Notes: a model not told the origin generated them from the letters alone. A stretch of DNA of 64,000 nt from an uncultured Bacteroidales bacterium (GCA_902799555.1 CADCBB010000003.1:38117-102116); one strand, 5' to 3'. Positions 26,309 to 34,897 are shown, counted from the stretch's first letter. Program-made: numbers and translations.

Positions 26309-26326
26309 TTGGCACGATTTTTGTTG
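26308..26326 (+). promoter_or_regulatory. Possible sigma-54 promoter before the small secreted protein
   Basis: TTTGGCACGATTTTTGT: TGGCACG, N4, TTGT. Same layout as the site at 14062-14083. The ATG follows only 14 nt after TTGT, so the transcript would be nearly leaderless if this is used; that lowers confidence. Confidence 0.4.
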
Positions 26327-26337
26327 TTCTTTTTTAT

Positions 26338-26745
26338 ATGAAAAGATTCTACTCTCTTATTTTAATGGCCCTTATGGCGGGTAGTATGATGGCGCAAGAG
26401 CCGGTTCTCGAATCGCGTCCTCAGCGTACGCCGGAGGAGGAAGCGCTTAAGCAGACCACACGTCTTGTGCGCGAGTTAGGTATCAAGGACTCCGTGCGTA
26501 TCGATACTATCTATCGGATGCATCTCAAGTATGCGCTCTCTCGTCAGAAAGGTCTGACGCGTGCTCAGAACATGGAGCGGATGCAAGCTATCTACGCGGA
26601 GTTAAAGCATCTGTTGACGCCGGAGGAGTTCGAAACCTTTATGAATCACCCGGCAGAGCAGCCTCGTCGTCCACGGGGAGCCAATGTAATAGCGCCAGCC
26701 AAACAAGCAGCGCCCATAGAGACCCGATCAGCAGACCCGCAATAA
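26338..26745 (+). CDS. Small secreted protein, DUF4890/Spy-like
   Basis: 135 aa. Signal peptide 1-19 (LILMALMAGSMMA-Q). Mature part is helical: EEEALKQTTRLVRELGIKDSVRIDTIYRMHLKYALSRQ, then MQAIYAELKHLLTPEEFETFM, a pattern of two-helix Spy/CpxP-like Bacteroidetes proteins (DUF4890 type). C-terminal tail is Pro/Arg/Ala-rich. The last 107 nt overlap the convergent PAP2 gene in antisense. Flanked by two minus-strand genes, so it is a lone plus-strand unit. Confidence 0.75.
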   Translation: MKRFYSLILMALMAGSMMAQEPVLESRPQRTPEEEALKQTTRLVRELGIKDSVRIDTIYRMHLKYALSRQKGLTRAQNMERMQAIYAELKHLLTPEEFETFMNHPAEQPRRPRGANVIAPAKQAAPIETRSADPQ

Positions 26746-27211
26746 TATCGCTCGGATAATGTACACCAAGGTACATCCGACTATAGCAGTTCAGTGCCAC
26801 CCAAGCCATCAGGCTGACGGTGGCATATTTATTTCGATACAACAGACTAAAGAGTAACGCGACCGCCATCGTATTCGCAGCATGAGAGCTGCAGAAACCA
26901 TATCGTCCGCCGGCATAGCCACGCACCAGATGCAGCGGATCGAGAGCGGGTTCATGGGTCGGCCGCAGCCTACAAACCCAAGGCTTGAGGATGCCGCTGC
27001 AGAGGAAGTCACTCAAGCCTACGGCGATACCGAAACCGACCAGCATCAGCAGCACAAGTTTCCAGCTCCGGTATTTGCGATAAAGCAGAATGATCAAGAC
27101 CACATAGAGCCACACCCAGGTCTTGGCAGCACTCGCCGTCCACATCACCTTATCGAGCCATCCGGCATAATGACCGTTGATCCAAAGTAATATGTCCGCG
27201 TCTAACGACAT
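26639..27211 (-). CDS. PAP2-family phosphatase
   Basis: 190 aa membrane phosphatase of the undecaprenyl-pyrophosphate/phosphatidic-acid phosphatase superfamily. Five or six hydrophobic helices. The three PAP2 motifs are present: KPWVCRLRP (about 75-83), CSSHAANT (about 106-113, SxxH variant of PSGH) and SRMYLGVHYPSD (about 143-154). Substrate could be undecaprenyl pyrophosphate or a lipid A phosphate. Overlaps the convergent secreted-protein gene by 107 bp. Confidence 0.92.
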   Translation of the reverse strand: MSLDADILLWINGHYAGWLDKVMWTASAAKTWVWLYVVLIILLYRKYRSWKLVLLMLVGFGIAVGLSDFLCSGILKPWVCRLRPTHEPALDPLHLVRGYAGGRYGFCSSHAANTMAVALLFSLLYRNKYATVSLMAWVALNCYSRMYLGVHYPSDIIAGLLIGSLWALLVWLALLHWLPVDDEAALPGDS

Positions 27212-27245
27212 TTATGATTTATGATTTCAAATTTATGATTTATTC
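27211..27245. repeat. Period-7 repeat at the PAP2/rsmE junction
   Basis: Five TTTATGA-type 7-mers (one TTTCAAA) spanning from the PAP2 start codon to past the rsmE stop codon. Confidence 0.85.
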
Positions 27246-27944
27246 ATTGATCAGAACGGCTGTATGGCAGGCGACGATAGCAGCCGTTTCGGTACGCAGA
27301 CGTGCTGCTCCAAGGCTCACGGGCTGGTAGCCGTTCGTCAATGCCCACTCTACTTCGGCAGGCGAGAAATCGCCTTCGGGACCGATCAGTACGGTTGTTT
27401 GATGACCGCGCACAATTTGGTCTTTTAGTGCACCTTTGTTATCCGTCGCTTTATAGCCCTCGATACAATGCGCGATGAACTTATCGCCTTCAACCTGCAG
27501 ATCGGTCATTTTCGTGAGGGGTTTGAGTATAGGGAAACGGGTCTTGAGGCTCTGCTTGGCGGCCGAGACCACAATCTTCTGCAAGCGCTCTATATTAACC
27601 GTCTTACGCTCCGAATGTTCGCAGAGCAGCAGCGTGATCTCATCCGCTCCCATCTCCACACATTTCTCGATTGCCCACTCGGTACGGTCGATATTCTTGG
27701 TCGGCGCGATACCGATATGGATATAACCTTCGTGCAAGGCTTCGGACGTCTCTACGGAGGCTATACGCACCTCACAATGCTTGCGATGCGGGTTCGTGAT
27801 GATACAATGATAGAGTTGCCCAACTCCATCCGTGACGAGAATCTCATCGCCGGCCGTACGACGCAGGACCTGCACACAATGATTGCTCTCCTCTTCGGGA
27901 AGAACAGGTTCTACAGTAATATTTGGCGCGTAAAATAAATACAT
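27240..27944 (-). CDS. rsmE: 16S rRNA m3U1498 methyltransferase
   Basis: SPOUT-class enzyme methylating U1498 of 16S rRNA. 234 aa. N-terminal PUA-like domain (EEESNHCVQVLRRTAGDEILVTDG), then the SPOUT domain with EWAIEKCVEMGADEITLL, ERLQKIVVSAAKQSLKTRFP, and the knot motifs LIGPEGDFSPAEV (about 190-202) and SLGAARLRTETAAI (about 213-226). Lies between two short-period repeats that carry or abut its stop and start. Confidence 0.96.
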   Translation of the reverse strand: MYLFYAPNITVEPVLPEEESNHCVQVLRRTAGDEILVTDGVGQLYHCIITNPHRKHCEVRIASVETSEALHEGYIHIGIAPTKNIDRTEWAIEKCVEMGADEITLLLCEHSERKTVNIERLQKIVVSAAKQSLKTRFPILKPLTKMTDLQVEGDKFIAHCIEGYKATDNKGALKDQIVRGHQTTVLIGPEGDFSPAEVEWALTNGYQPVSLGAARLRTETAAIVACHTAVLINE

Positions 27945-27945
27945 G

Positions 27946-27977
27946 TCGTCATATCGTCATGACGTCATTTCGTCATA
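27946..27977. repeat. Period-8 tandem repeat at the rsmE/prfA junction
   Basis: Four exact-period 8-mers of TCGTCATA type. Covers the intergenic gap and the prfA stop codon (27973-27975). The only period-8 array seen here. Confidence 0.85.
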
Positions 27978-29073
27978 ACTCACTTTCTTTGAGACGTTCT
28001 GCGTTTTCGGCTACTTGGAGGGCATCGATGACGCCTTGGATATCGCCGTCCATGAAGGCCGCGAGGTTATAAACCGTATAGCCGATACGATGGTCGGTGA
28101 TGCGTCCCTGCGGATAGTTATAGGTGCGGATCTTCGCCGATCGGTCACCGGTCGAGACCATGGTCTTACGGCGGGCCGCGATGTCGTCGATGTATTTCTG
28201 GTGCTCCTTATCATAGATCTGCGTACGCAGGCGCGAGAGGGCACGCTCTTTATTCTTCGGCTGGTCGCGAGTCTCGGTACACTCGATCAGGATCTCCTGC
28301 ACTTCGCCTGTATTGGGGTTCTTCCAGTTATAACGGAGCCGTACGCCGGACTCGACCTTATTGACGTTTTGTCCTCCGGCACCACCTGAACGGAAAGTCT
28401 CCCATTTGATCTCGCCCTCATTGATATGCACCTCAAACTCATCCGCTTCGGGCAGTACGGCTACGGTAGCCGCCGAGGTATGGACACGACCCTGGGTCTC
28501 CGTCACCGGTACACGCTGCACGCGGTGCACACCCGATTCGTATTTGAGCGTACCATAGACATTCTCGCCCATGACGTTGAAGATGATCTCCTTGTATCCG
28601 CCGCAAGCACCTTCGCTGAAGGAAGAGACCGTATATTTGAAGCCCTTCACCTCGAAATACTTGGTGTACATACGGAAGAGGTCGCCGGCAAAGATCGCCG
28701 CTTCGTCTCCACCCGTACCGCCACGGATCTCCATGACGACGTTCTTGCCATCTTCGGGATCTTGGGGCAAGAGTTGGAGCTTGAGTTCTTCCTCGAGCTC
28801 AGGGATCTTCGGTTCGAGCTCATCGATCTCAGCGCGCGCCATCTCCTTCATATCGGGATCGGTCTCGTTGTAAAAGAGGTCCTTGGCATCCTGCAGATCT
28901 TTGACCGCTTTCTTATAGCGATGCGCACATTCGAGCACCCGCTCCAAGTCATGGTAGTCACGATTCAGCCGCACATACCGCGCCTGATCGGCAATGACCG
29001 CCGGATCCGTAATGAGCAGCGATACCTCGTGGAACTTCGCTTCTAAGCCATCTATTTTATCGAGAATATTCAT
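27973..29073 (-). CDS. prfA: Peptide chain release factor 1
   Basis: Terminates translation at UAA and UAG. 366 aa. PVT (189-191) is the stop-codon-reading PxT tripeptide. GGQ (233-235) in RSGGAGGQNVNKVES catalyses peptidyl-tRNA hydrolysis. HTSAATVAVLPE and ECTETRDQPKNKERAL are further RF1 signatures. No frameshift site, unlike prfB. Its first codons overlap the end of folD by 17 bp. Confidence 0.97.
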   Translation of the reverse strand: MNILDKIDGLEAKFHEVSLLITDPAVIADQARYVRLNRDYHDLERVLECAHRYKKAVKDLQDAKDLFYNETDPDMKEMARAEIDELEPKIPELEEELKLQLLPQDPEDGKNVVMEIRGGTGGDEAAIFAGDLFRMYTKYFEVKGFKYTVSSFSEGACGGYKEIIFNVMGENVYGTLKYESGVHRVQRVPVTETQGRVHTSAATVAVLPEADEFEVHINEGEIKWETFRSGGAGGQNVNKVESGVRLRYNWKNPNTGEVQEILIECTETRDQPKNKERALSRLRTQIYDKEHQKYIDDIAARRKTMVSTGDRSAKIRTYNYPQGRITDHRIGYTVYNLAAFMDGDIQGVIDALQVAENAERLKESEL

Positions 29074-29941
29074 TATAAGCTTGTAAGGTGTTTTGCAATA
29101 ACGAAACGATGGTCATGGGGCCTACACCACCGGGAACAGGGGTGATATACGCCGCTTTCGGAGCGACGTTCTCAAAATCCACATCTCCGACGAGATGCCC
29201 GTCCACGCGGTTGATGCCCACATCAATGACGGTGGCACCCTCTTTGACCATGTCGGCGGTCAGCAGCTTGGGACTACCGGCTGCGACGATGATGATATCG
29301 GCGGTACGGCATATGGCCTTGAGGTCCTGCGTCTTACTATGGCAAACGGTGACGGTCGCATCCCCTAAGGAAGCGGCACTCATGCCGGGCAGGCTCAAGT
29401 AGGGTCGTTGCATCAGCAGCAAAGCTACGGGTTTACCGACGATATTCGACCGCCCGATAACGACCACATGCTTGCCTTCCGTCTGAATCTGATAACGCGC
29501 CAGCAGTTCTCGGATACCTCGCGGCGTGGCACTGACGATAGACGGCAGCCCTTGTACGGTGCGTCCTACGTTAGCCGGCGTCAGGCCATCGACATCCTTG
29601 CGGTAGTCGATCGCAGAGAGGATGGCGGACTCATGGATATGGTCGGGCAGCGGCAGTTGAACGATGAAACCGTCGATAGAGGGGTCGTTATTGAGCCGCG
29701 AGACTTCATTGAGCAGCGTCTGCTCGGAGATCTCGGTCGGATAGGCGATCTTCACCGCCTCTATCCCTACCTCGGCACAGGCTTTCATCTTATTATTCAC
29801 ATAGGTCTCGCTGGCTGGGTTATTGCCCACGATAACGACCGCCAACTTCGGCGCACGCTTACCGTCAGCCACCAAGGCGGCGACCTCTTCGCGAATCTCA
29901 GCACGGATGTCTGCCGCTATTTTTTTTCCGTCTAATATCAT
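29057..29941 (-). CDS. folD: Methylenetetrahydrofolate dehydrogenase / cyclohydrolase
   Basis: Interconverts 5,10-methylene-THF and 10-formyl-THF (NADP-linked). 294 aa. Catalytic region SETYVNNKMKAC (Tyr and Lys of the YxxxK motif), VQLPLPDHI, DVDGLTPANVG, Rossmann GRSNIVGKPVALLL and the closing PGGVGPMTIVSLLQNT. Overlaps both neighbours by a few bases, so it sits in one translational chain with the TM protein and prfA. Confidence 0.97.
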   Translation of the reverse strand: MILDGKKIAADIRAEIREEVAALVADGKRAPKLAVVIVGNNPASETYVNNKMKACAEVGIEAVKIAYPTEISEQTLLNEVSRLNNDPSIDGFIVQLPLPDHIHESAILSAIDYRKDVDGLTPANVGRTVQGLPSIVSATPRGIRELLARYQIQTEGKHVVVIGRSNIVGKPVALLLMQRPYLSLPGMSAASLGDATVTVCHSKTQDLKAICRTADIIIVAAGSPKLLTADMVKEGATVIDVGINRVDGHLVGDVDFENVAPKAAYITPVPGGVGPMTIVSLLQNTLQAYNEYSR

Positions 29942-30462
29942 GGCTCTTGCGATTCTTCTTTGGATTTACGCTGGTCTGCTTTCTTTTGTTTGCGCTCCCA
30001 CCGCATGACTTTGTAATCCGCCCAGATCTTTTTCCATTCGCGTTGGGTGATATACCATTTATCTTCTCGGCGGGGAGGACGATAGACATGGTGCGACTCC
30101 GTCTGCACTTTCCTGATGGTCGTCGAATCGAACTGATAGGATTTCGCTATACTGTCGCTCAGCATCAATGCTTCCTCTTTCTCCACCCTCCGGATATCCA
30201 ACTCGTCCACATTCATCTCCATCGACGGATCATCGTTCGGCATCTCTCTCAACTCATGGGCTACCATACCGATCAACTTATAGGCCCCAAAGCCCAACGC
30301 CGCCACCAAAACGAACATCAGGCCATAGTAAGCCTGCTTGTCTTTCATTCGCAAAGCACCGCCCCAACCGCGGTTATTCTCGTTAGGTCCGGTGTGATGA
30401 TGGTGGTGATGTTTCTTCTTCTCACCCCAGCCCGGTTGATATGATTTCGGTTCTTCAGCCAT
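29938..30462 (-). CDS. Single-pass membrane protein with native hexahistidine, unknown function
   Basis: 174 aa. Residues 1-40 are polar with KKKHHHHHHTG (six consecutive His at about 18-23). One TM helix about 47-68 (GLMFVLVAALGFGAYKLIGMVA). Then an acidic stretch, RPPRREDKWYITQREWKKIWADYKVMRWERKQKK and a Lys/Glu tail. Without a signal peptide the His-rich end is probably cytoplasmic. I recognise no domain. Overlaps folD by 4 nt and ffh by 1 nt, so it belongs to the ffh-folD-prfA transcript. Confidence 0.75.
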   Translation of the reverse strand: MAEEPKSYQPGWGEKKKHHHHHHTGPNENNRGWGGALRMKDKQAYYGLMFVLVAALGFGAYKLIGMVAHELREMPNDDPSMEMNVDELDIRRVEKEEALMLSDSIAKSYQFDSTTIRKVQTESHHVYRPPRREDKWYITQREWKKIWADYKVMRWERKQKKADQRKSKEESQEP

Positions 30463-31766
30463 TAACGTTTTCGACTACTCATCTGTTGCACTTTCCGCAT
30501 CATCTTAGCCGTTTGCTCAAACTGTTTGAGGAAACGATTGAGTTCGACGATCGTCACGCCGGCACCTTTGGCAATGCGGTTCTTGCGGCTACCGTTCAGT
30601 ATACCCGGGTTCGCACGCTCCTCCGGCGTCATCGAGTTGATCATCGCTTCGATGGGTTTGAAGGCATCATCGCTCACTTCGATGCCCTTGAGGGCTTTAT
30701 CCATACCCGGGATCATGCTCATCAGATCCTTCATCGAGCCCATCTTCTTGATCTGCGCCAATTGGCTGAGGAAATCATTGAAGTCGAATTGGTTCTTGGC
30801 GATCTTCTTGGATATACGGCGGGCCTCTGCTTCGTCGTACTGCTCTTGGGCGCGCTCCACGAGGGAAACGACGTCACCCATACCGAGGATACGATCGGCC
30901 ATACGCGCGGGATGGAAGACATCCAGCGCCTCCATCTTCTCGCCTGTACCGATGAACTTGATCGGTTTATCTACCACGCTGCGGATCGAGAGAGCCGCAC
31001 CGCCACGTGTATCACCATCCAGCTTGGTCAGTACCACGCCGTCAAAATCGATGCGGTCATTGAACTCCTTGGCGGTGTTCACGGCATCCTGACCGGTCAT
31101 GGCATCGACCACGAAGAGGGTCTCACTCGGCGTGATCGCCTCTTTGATAGCCGCTATCTCCTGCATCATCTGCTCATCGACCGCCAGACGGCCGGCTGTA
31201 TCGACGATGACGACATCATAGCCCATCCTCTTCGCTTCAGCGATAGCGTCTTGCGCTTTCTTGACGGGGTTCGACTCGTTCTCGCCCGTATAGACCGTCG
31301 CTTTGATCTGCTCGCCTAACACACGTAATTGCTCGATAGCGGCAGGACGATAGACGTCGCAGGCTACGAGCATGACCCGTTTGTTCTTCTTGGTCTGAAG
31401 ATAATTGGCGAGCTTGGCAGCGAAAGTCGTTTTACCGCTACCCTGAAGACCGGACATCAGGATGACCGCCGGCGAACCCTTGAGGTTCAACTCCTGCGCC
31501 TCGCCGCCCATCAACTCCGCCAACTCATCGTGTGTGATCTTGATCAACAGTTGCCCCGGGCGCACGGCATTGATGACGTTCTGCCCCAGGGCTTTCTCCT
31601 TCACGCGGTCGGTGAACTGCTTGGCGGTCTTATAGTTGACGTCGGCCTCCAAGAGGGCTTTACGGATATCCTTGACGGTCTCCGCAATATTGATTTCGGT
31701 GATACGGCCCTCACCTTTGAGAATCTTAAAAGACCGTTCTAATCGTTCGCTTAAATTATCAAACAT
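30462..31766 (-). CDS. ffh: Signal recognition particle protein Ffh
   Basis: SRP54 GTPase that binds signal sequences and SRP RNA. 434 aa. N domain 1-90; G domain with GLQGSGKTTFAAKLA (about 105-119), DVYRPAAIEQL, DTAGRLAVDE, TKLDGDTRGGAALS. The Met-rich M domain runs from about 300 to the end (MGSMKDLMSMIPGMD, RIAKGAGVTIVELNRFLKQF). Heads the minus-strand unit with promoter at 31791-31821. Confidence 0.98.
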   Translation of the reverse strand: MFDNLSERLERSFKILKGEGRITEINIAETVKDIRKALLEADVNYKTAKQFTDRVKEKALGQNVINAVRPGQLLIKITHDELAELMGGEAQELNLKGSPAVILMSGLQGSGKTTFAAKLANYLQTKKNKRVMLVACDVYRPAAIEQLRVLGEQIKATVYTGENESNPVKKAQDAIAEAKRMGYDVVIVDTAGRLAVDEQMMQEIAAIKEAITPSETLFVVDAMTGQDAVNTAKEFNDRIDFDGVVLTKLDGDTRGGAALSIRSVVDKPIKFIGTGEKMEALDVFHPARMADRILGMGDVVSLVERAQEQYDEAEARRISKKIAKNQFDFNDFLSQLAQIKKMGSMKDLMSMIPGMDKALKGIEVSDDAFKPIEAMINSMTPEERANPGILNGSRKNRIAKGAGVTIVELNRFLKQFEQTAKMMRKVQQMSSRKR

Positions 31767-31790
31767 TTTACTCCTAATTTAAATCGGCTG

Positions 31791-31822
31791 CAAAGGTACA
31801 AATAAAAAATGACATATGCAAG
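31791..31822 (-). promoter_or_regulatory. Bacteroidetes-type promoter for ffh
   Basis: Minus strand: CTTGCATATG, 20 nt spacer, TACCTTTG, then CAGCCG. About 20 nt before the ATG with AGGAG in the leader. Confidence 0.85.
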
Positions 31823-31862
31823 CATATGCCATTCTTTTTGCGATTTTTGTCGCTTTTTTACT

Positions 31863-32768
31863 TCACCATACTCCTAAACAATTGCAAAGATGGGAAGCAC
31901 GACGATACGCCATATGAGGAGAAATAGCATAGGATATTTTGACTCCTATGTCGAAAAGCGCACATGAATTTACCAGCGGGCTTCCTTGGCGGTTCGCCTC
32001 CATAATCGGCGTCAGAAGACGTTTCAGCGGAAAACCGTCACGTGTGTCGGACAGCATAATCAATGACTCTGCATCGCTATGCGATGGGGTGTACCGACTA
32101 AGGCAATAATCGAAATAAGCGCCCACTATCAAATAGGAACGATAATTTCGCGCCCAACGATTCAATGGAATAGCGTAACTTAACTCTGTCGCTACCCACC
32201 ACTGCACTTTCGGTAGTTGCAATTCCCCCTCTTGAGACATCGCAAAATCCCGCGATGCCGCTAAAGGATAAGACTCATACACACAATTGTCATAAGCCGG
32301 ATAGTAGACGGAGAGAGCCGCATTTTGTACACTCTGTTTCCATGTGTTTGCAAGAGGGAAAGATGCTTTGCCACCGGCAAAAAGCATAATGCCTTTATAG
32401 GATAGCGCCACCTGAACCGGCACTCCGACCGACCAAATAGCATATTGCTCTTGCAGGTTTCCGATTGAATAAGCAATGTCCATCTGTTGCCCTTCAACGT
32501 CTATCGTGGAGTATGAATCTTGGTAGTCTGTTTTTCGCCATCCAAGAGCATGGTGATCGACCGTGACGCCCAGACGAAAACCGAACACGCTCTCCGAGAG
32601 ATAGTTGTAATAGAGGTGTGCGCCACCCTGTAAACCCATCTGCGGATGGATATAATCCGTTGAAGCCGCCCATGAACCTGCTCCGCCATGAATACCCATC
32701 TCAAATAGATTCTCTGCCTGTACGCAGAGCGAAACCATCAATAATATGGATAGTAAAATACGTCTCAT
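31863..32768 (-). CDS. Outer-membrane-like secreted protein, partner of the repeat protein
   Basis: 301 aa from ATG 32768 (an upstream ATG is possible, but this one opens the signal peptide MRRILLSILLMVSLCVQA). The mature part is rich in aromatic and glycine beta strands (GIHGGAGSWAAS, MGLQGGAHLYYNYLSESVFGFRLGVTV, YLIVGAYFDYCLSRY), fitting a small outer-membrane barrel such as the PorT/OmpA-like group. The final residues lack the usual terminal Phe. ATGA overlap with the upstream secreted-repeat gene implies co-production. Function unknown. Confidence 0.65.
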   Translation of the reverse strand: MRRILLSILLMVSLCVQAENLFEMGIHGGAGSWAASTDYIHPQMGLQGGAHLYYNYLSESVFGFRLGVTVDHHALGWRKTDYQDSYSTIDVEGQQMDIAYSIGNLQEQYAIWSVGVPVQVALSYKGIMLFAGGKASFPLANTWKQSVQNAALSVYYPAYDNCVYESYPLAASRDFAMSQEGELQLPKVQWWVATELSYAIPLNRWARNYRSYLIVGAYFDYCLSRYTPSHSDAESLIMLSDTRDGFPLKRLLTPIMEANRQGSPLVNSCALFDIGVKISYAISPHMAYRRASHLCNCLGVW

Positions 32769-34897
32769 GGTATCAATCGTTTTTCCGTCCATACTTTGTC
32801 ACCCTGCTCGTAACGAATCAAATACAAGTTTTGCCAATTATATACCTTTATCTCAATCGGCACTTCTGTCTCCGAAGGGGAAATCGTGAGGATGTTCGAC
32901 CATATAATCTGATCTCCGTCTAATGTGACGCGCAATTGGAAGATACCGTTCAACTCATTCTGTTCGGCGTAGTCATCTTCGGTTGCTCCGGATATCGGTT
33001 CTTCGTTTTTGTACCACTGATACGACGTAGCCGTTCGATTCGGGAAGAGACGTCGCAAGGTGACGTTGTCCAGGAGGAGTTGCCAGTTGTACTTGTTGAC
33101 GATGAGGGGATAGAGACGCTCGCAATGCTCGACATTTAATATAACCGTTATGCGGTACGCAATACAATCCGGCCATCGTTTACTGGGTATTTCTATTATG
33201 TGTTCTCCCTCTTCTTCAATGACGGCAGAATCTCCGAATCCATGCCAAACATATGGCATGAGCGTGTCGCATATATAGTGATGCTCTTGTCCTCGAATCA
33301 TGTAAGGGCAACAGGTTTCGGTAGAAATATTTAAAACAAAATACACACTATCCGCTCCAAATGCGTCGTATAATGTATCTCGCAGTTCGGAGGTAACGGC
33401 ATAGATTTTATCCCGCCATGCTATTTGCGCAAGGGTGTCGCAAATCGTGGTGTCGGAAGAGATAGTAACAGGAGGATACGGGCAATGGTAGCGCGTTATG
33501 TGTAAGGTACAATACACGCTATCATATCCATACGCATCATATACTGTGTCGTGTATCTCGGGCGTTATGGGAAATAGTTTGTCGTGCCATTTGATTTGCG
33601 AAAGGGTATCACAAATCGTGGTGTCTTGGCTGACAGATACGGGTGGATAGGGGCAATGAAATGTGCTTAACGTGTAATCAATCTCAATACTATCGCAACC
33701 CTGTTCATCCTTCAGTAATATGGTTTGCGAACCGGGTGCATCGAATAGCATCCCTCGCCATGTGAAAGGCATCAGCGTGTCACAAACGGTGGTGTCTGCA
33801 GTAATCGTCAGTAACTCCGGGCAAGGTGGTATAGGCGGCACACATTCTTTGACGCTTAGCTTGAACGGTACACTCATTGCACGACAGTTGACGCTTTCAA
33901 TATTGCCAACACCGGAAACAGCTACTTTAAACCATCCGGAGTCTGCCTTCTGTATAGCTGCTATAGAGAGCGAAGAAGAGGTTTCGCTCAACTCCGTCCA
34001 GGTCAAACTATCCTCCGAATGCCACCATTTATATTTCAAGGGTTCGAGAAACGTACCATCATTCGTAAAAACGGCATTCAAAGTAATTGCCTCATTATCA
34101 CACACTTCCGTTTCTCCTTCAATCGTCACCGGCGGCGTACACAGACGTATCTCGATATCGTCTATGGCAAAATCATTACCATTAGAGGCCGTACAAGCAT
34201 TCTTAATCAGCAGTTTGATAGCCGTTTTTCCGGCAGGCACTGTAAAATTCATACCTACCAACTGCCAATGTGCTGAATTTCGCCACTCACCGGGCATGCC
34301 CTGATAACTCCTATCCACAGGGATAGGTCCGGTCTTATAGGGCGTCGCCAGTTCCGCACCTGTATTCGGATCTACTAACACAAAACTCAATTGCGGGTCA
34401 CCGTTGTTACCTTGGTTGTACGAATCAGAAGTCGTTACGTTCACCACATACGCAGAAAAAGTCAGTCTGCTCCCTTCACATAAACCGTCAATAACCGTCT
34501 CAAACAAGGTCGCATTATCCGTCCGGCCGTCAATCTCCAAAAGGTACCCGCGCGTATAATCATTCGGATACGTATGGTCATCCATGATGAACCAATGCGA
34601 ATAATTGTAGCCCCTTGAGTTACGGTAACCGACCTTGGTCAGCAGATACCGCCCGCTACCCATACCGGTACACGGATACCTGCCGTTACAGGTAGCTGTG
34701 TCGTAAATCTGCGTATAACTGCTGGTCATGCCCGGCGCAGGATCTGTTCCCGCTACCGGATCATTCGGATCGTTTCCTCCGAAATCTTCCCGAAACAACA
34801 AGGTCCCATCCATGCATAATTCCTCCGCTTGCACGCACAAATTTGCGCTCATCAACACAAGCACAACGAGAATCTTATGTAGGAACCTATTTACCAT
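32765..34897 (-). CDS. Large secreted modular protein with CDTL repeats and T9SS-like tail
   Basis: 710 aa from ATG 34897. Signal peptide 1-24. Residues about 25-250: jelly-roll-like module (FREDFGGNDP, NDFAIDDIEIRLC). Residues about 255-345: Ig/PKD-like module (VTIEGETEVCDNEAITLNAVF ... KWWHSEDSLTW). Residues about 355-575: four repeats built on xxICDTLxxxxWxxx ... DSxYxxLxI, the middle two nearly identical and joined by HCPYPPV. The C-terminus ends LYLIRYEQGDKVWTEKRLIP, resembling the strand pattern of type IX secretion sorting domains. Likely a surface or adhesion protein; target unknown. Confidence 0.75.
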   Translation of the reverse strand: MVNRFLHKILVVLVLMSANLCVQAEELCMDGTLLFREDFGGNDPNDPVAGTDPAPGMTSSYTQIYDTATCNGRYPCTGMGSGRYLLTKVGYRNSRGYNYSHWFIMDDHTYPNDYTRGYLLEIDGRTDNATLFETVIDGLCEGSRLTFSAYVVNVTTSDSYNQGNNGDPQLSFVLVDPNTGAELATPYKTGPIPVDRSYQGMPGEWRNSAHWQLVGMNFTVPAGKTAIKLLIKNACTASNGNDFAIDDIEIRLCTPPVTIEGETEVCDNEAITLNAVFTNDGTFLEPLKYKWWHSEDSLTWTELSETSSSLSIAAIQKADSGWFKVAVSGVGNIESVNCRAMSVPFKLSVKECVPPIPPCPELLTITADTTVCDTLMPFTWRGMLFDAPGSQTILLKDEQGCDSIEIDYTLSTFHCPYPPVSVSQDTTICDTLSQIKWHDKLFPITPEIHDTVYDAYGYDSVYCTLHITRYHCPYPPVTISSDTTICDTLAQIAWRDKIYAVTSELRDTLYDAFGADSVYFVLNISTETCCPYMIRGQEHHYICDTLMPYVWHGFGDSAVIEEEGEHIIEIPSKRWPDCIAYRITVILNVEHCERLYPLIVNKYNWQLLLDNVTLRRLFPNRTATSYQWYKNEEPISGATEDDYAEQNELNGIFQLRVTLDGDQIIWSNILTISPSETEVPIEIKVYNWQNLYLIRYEQGDKVWTEKRLIP

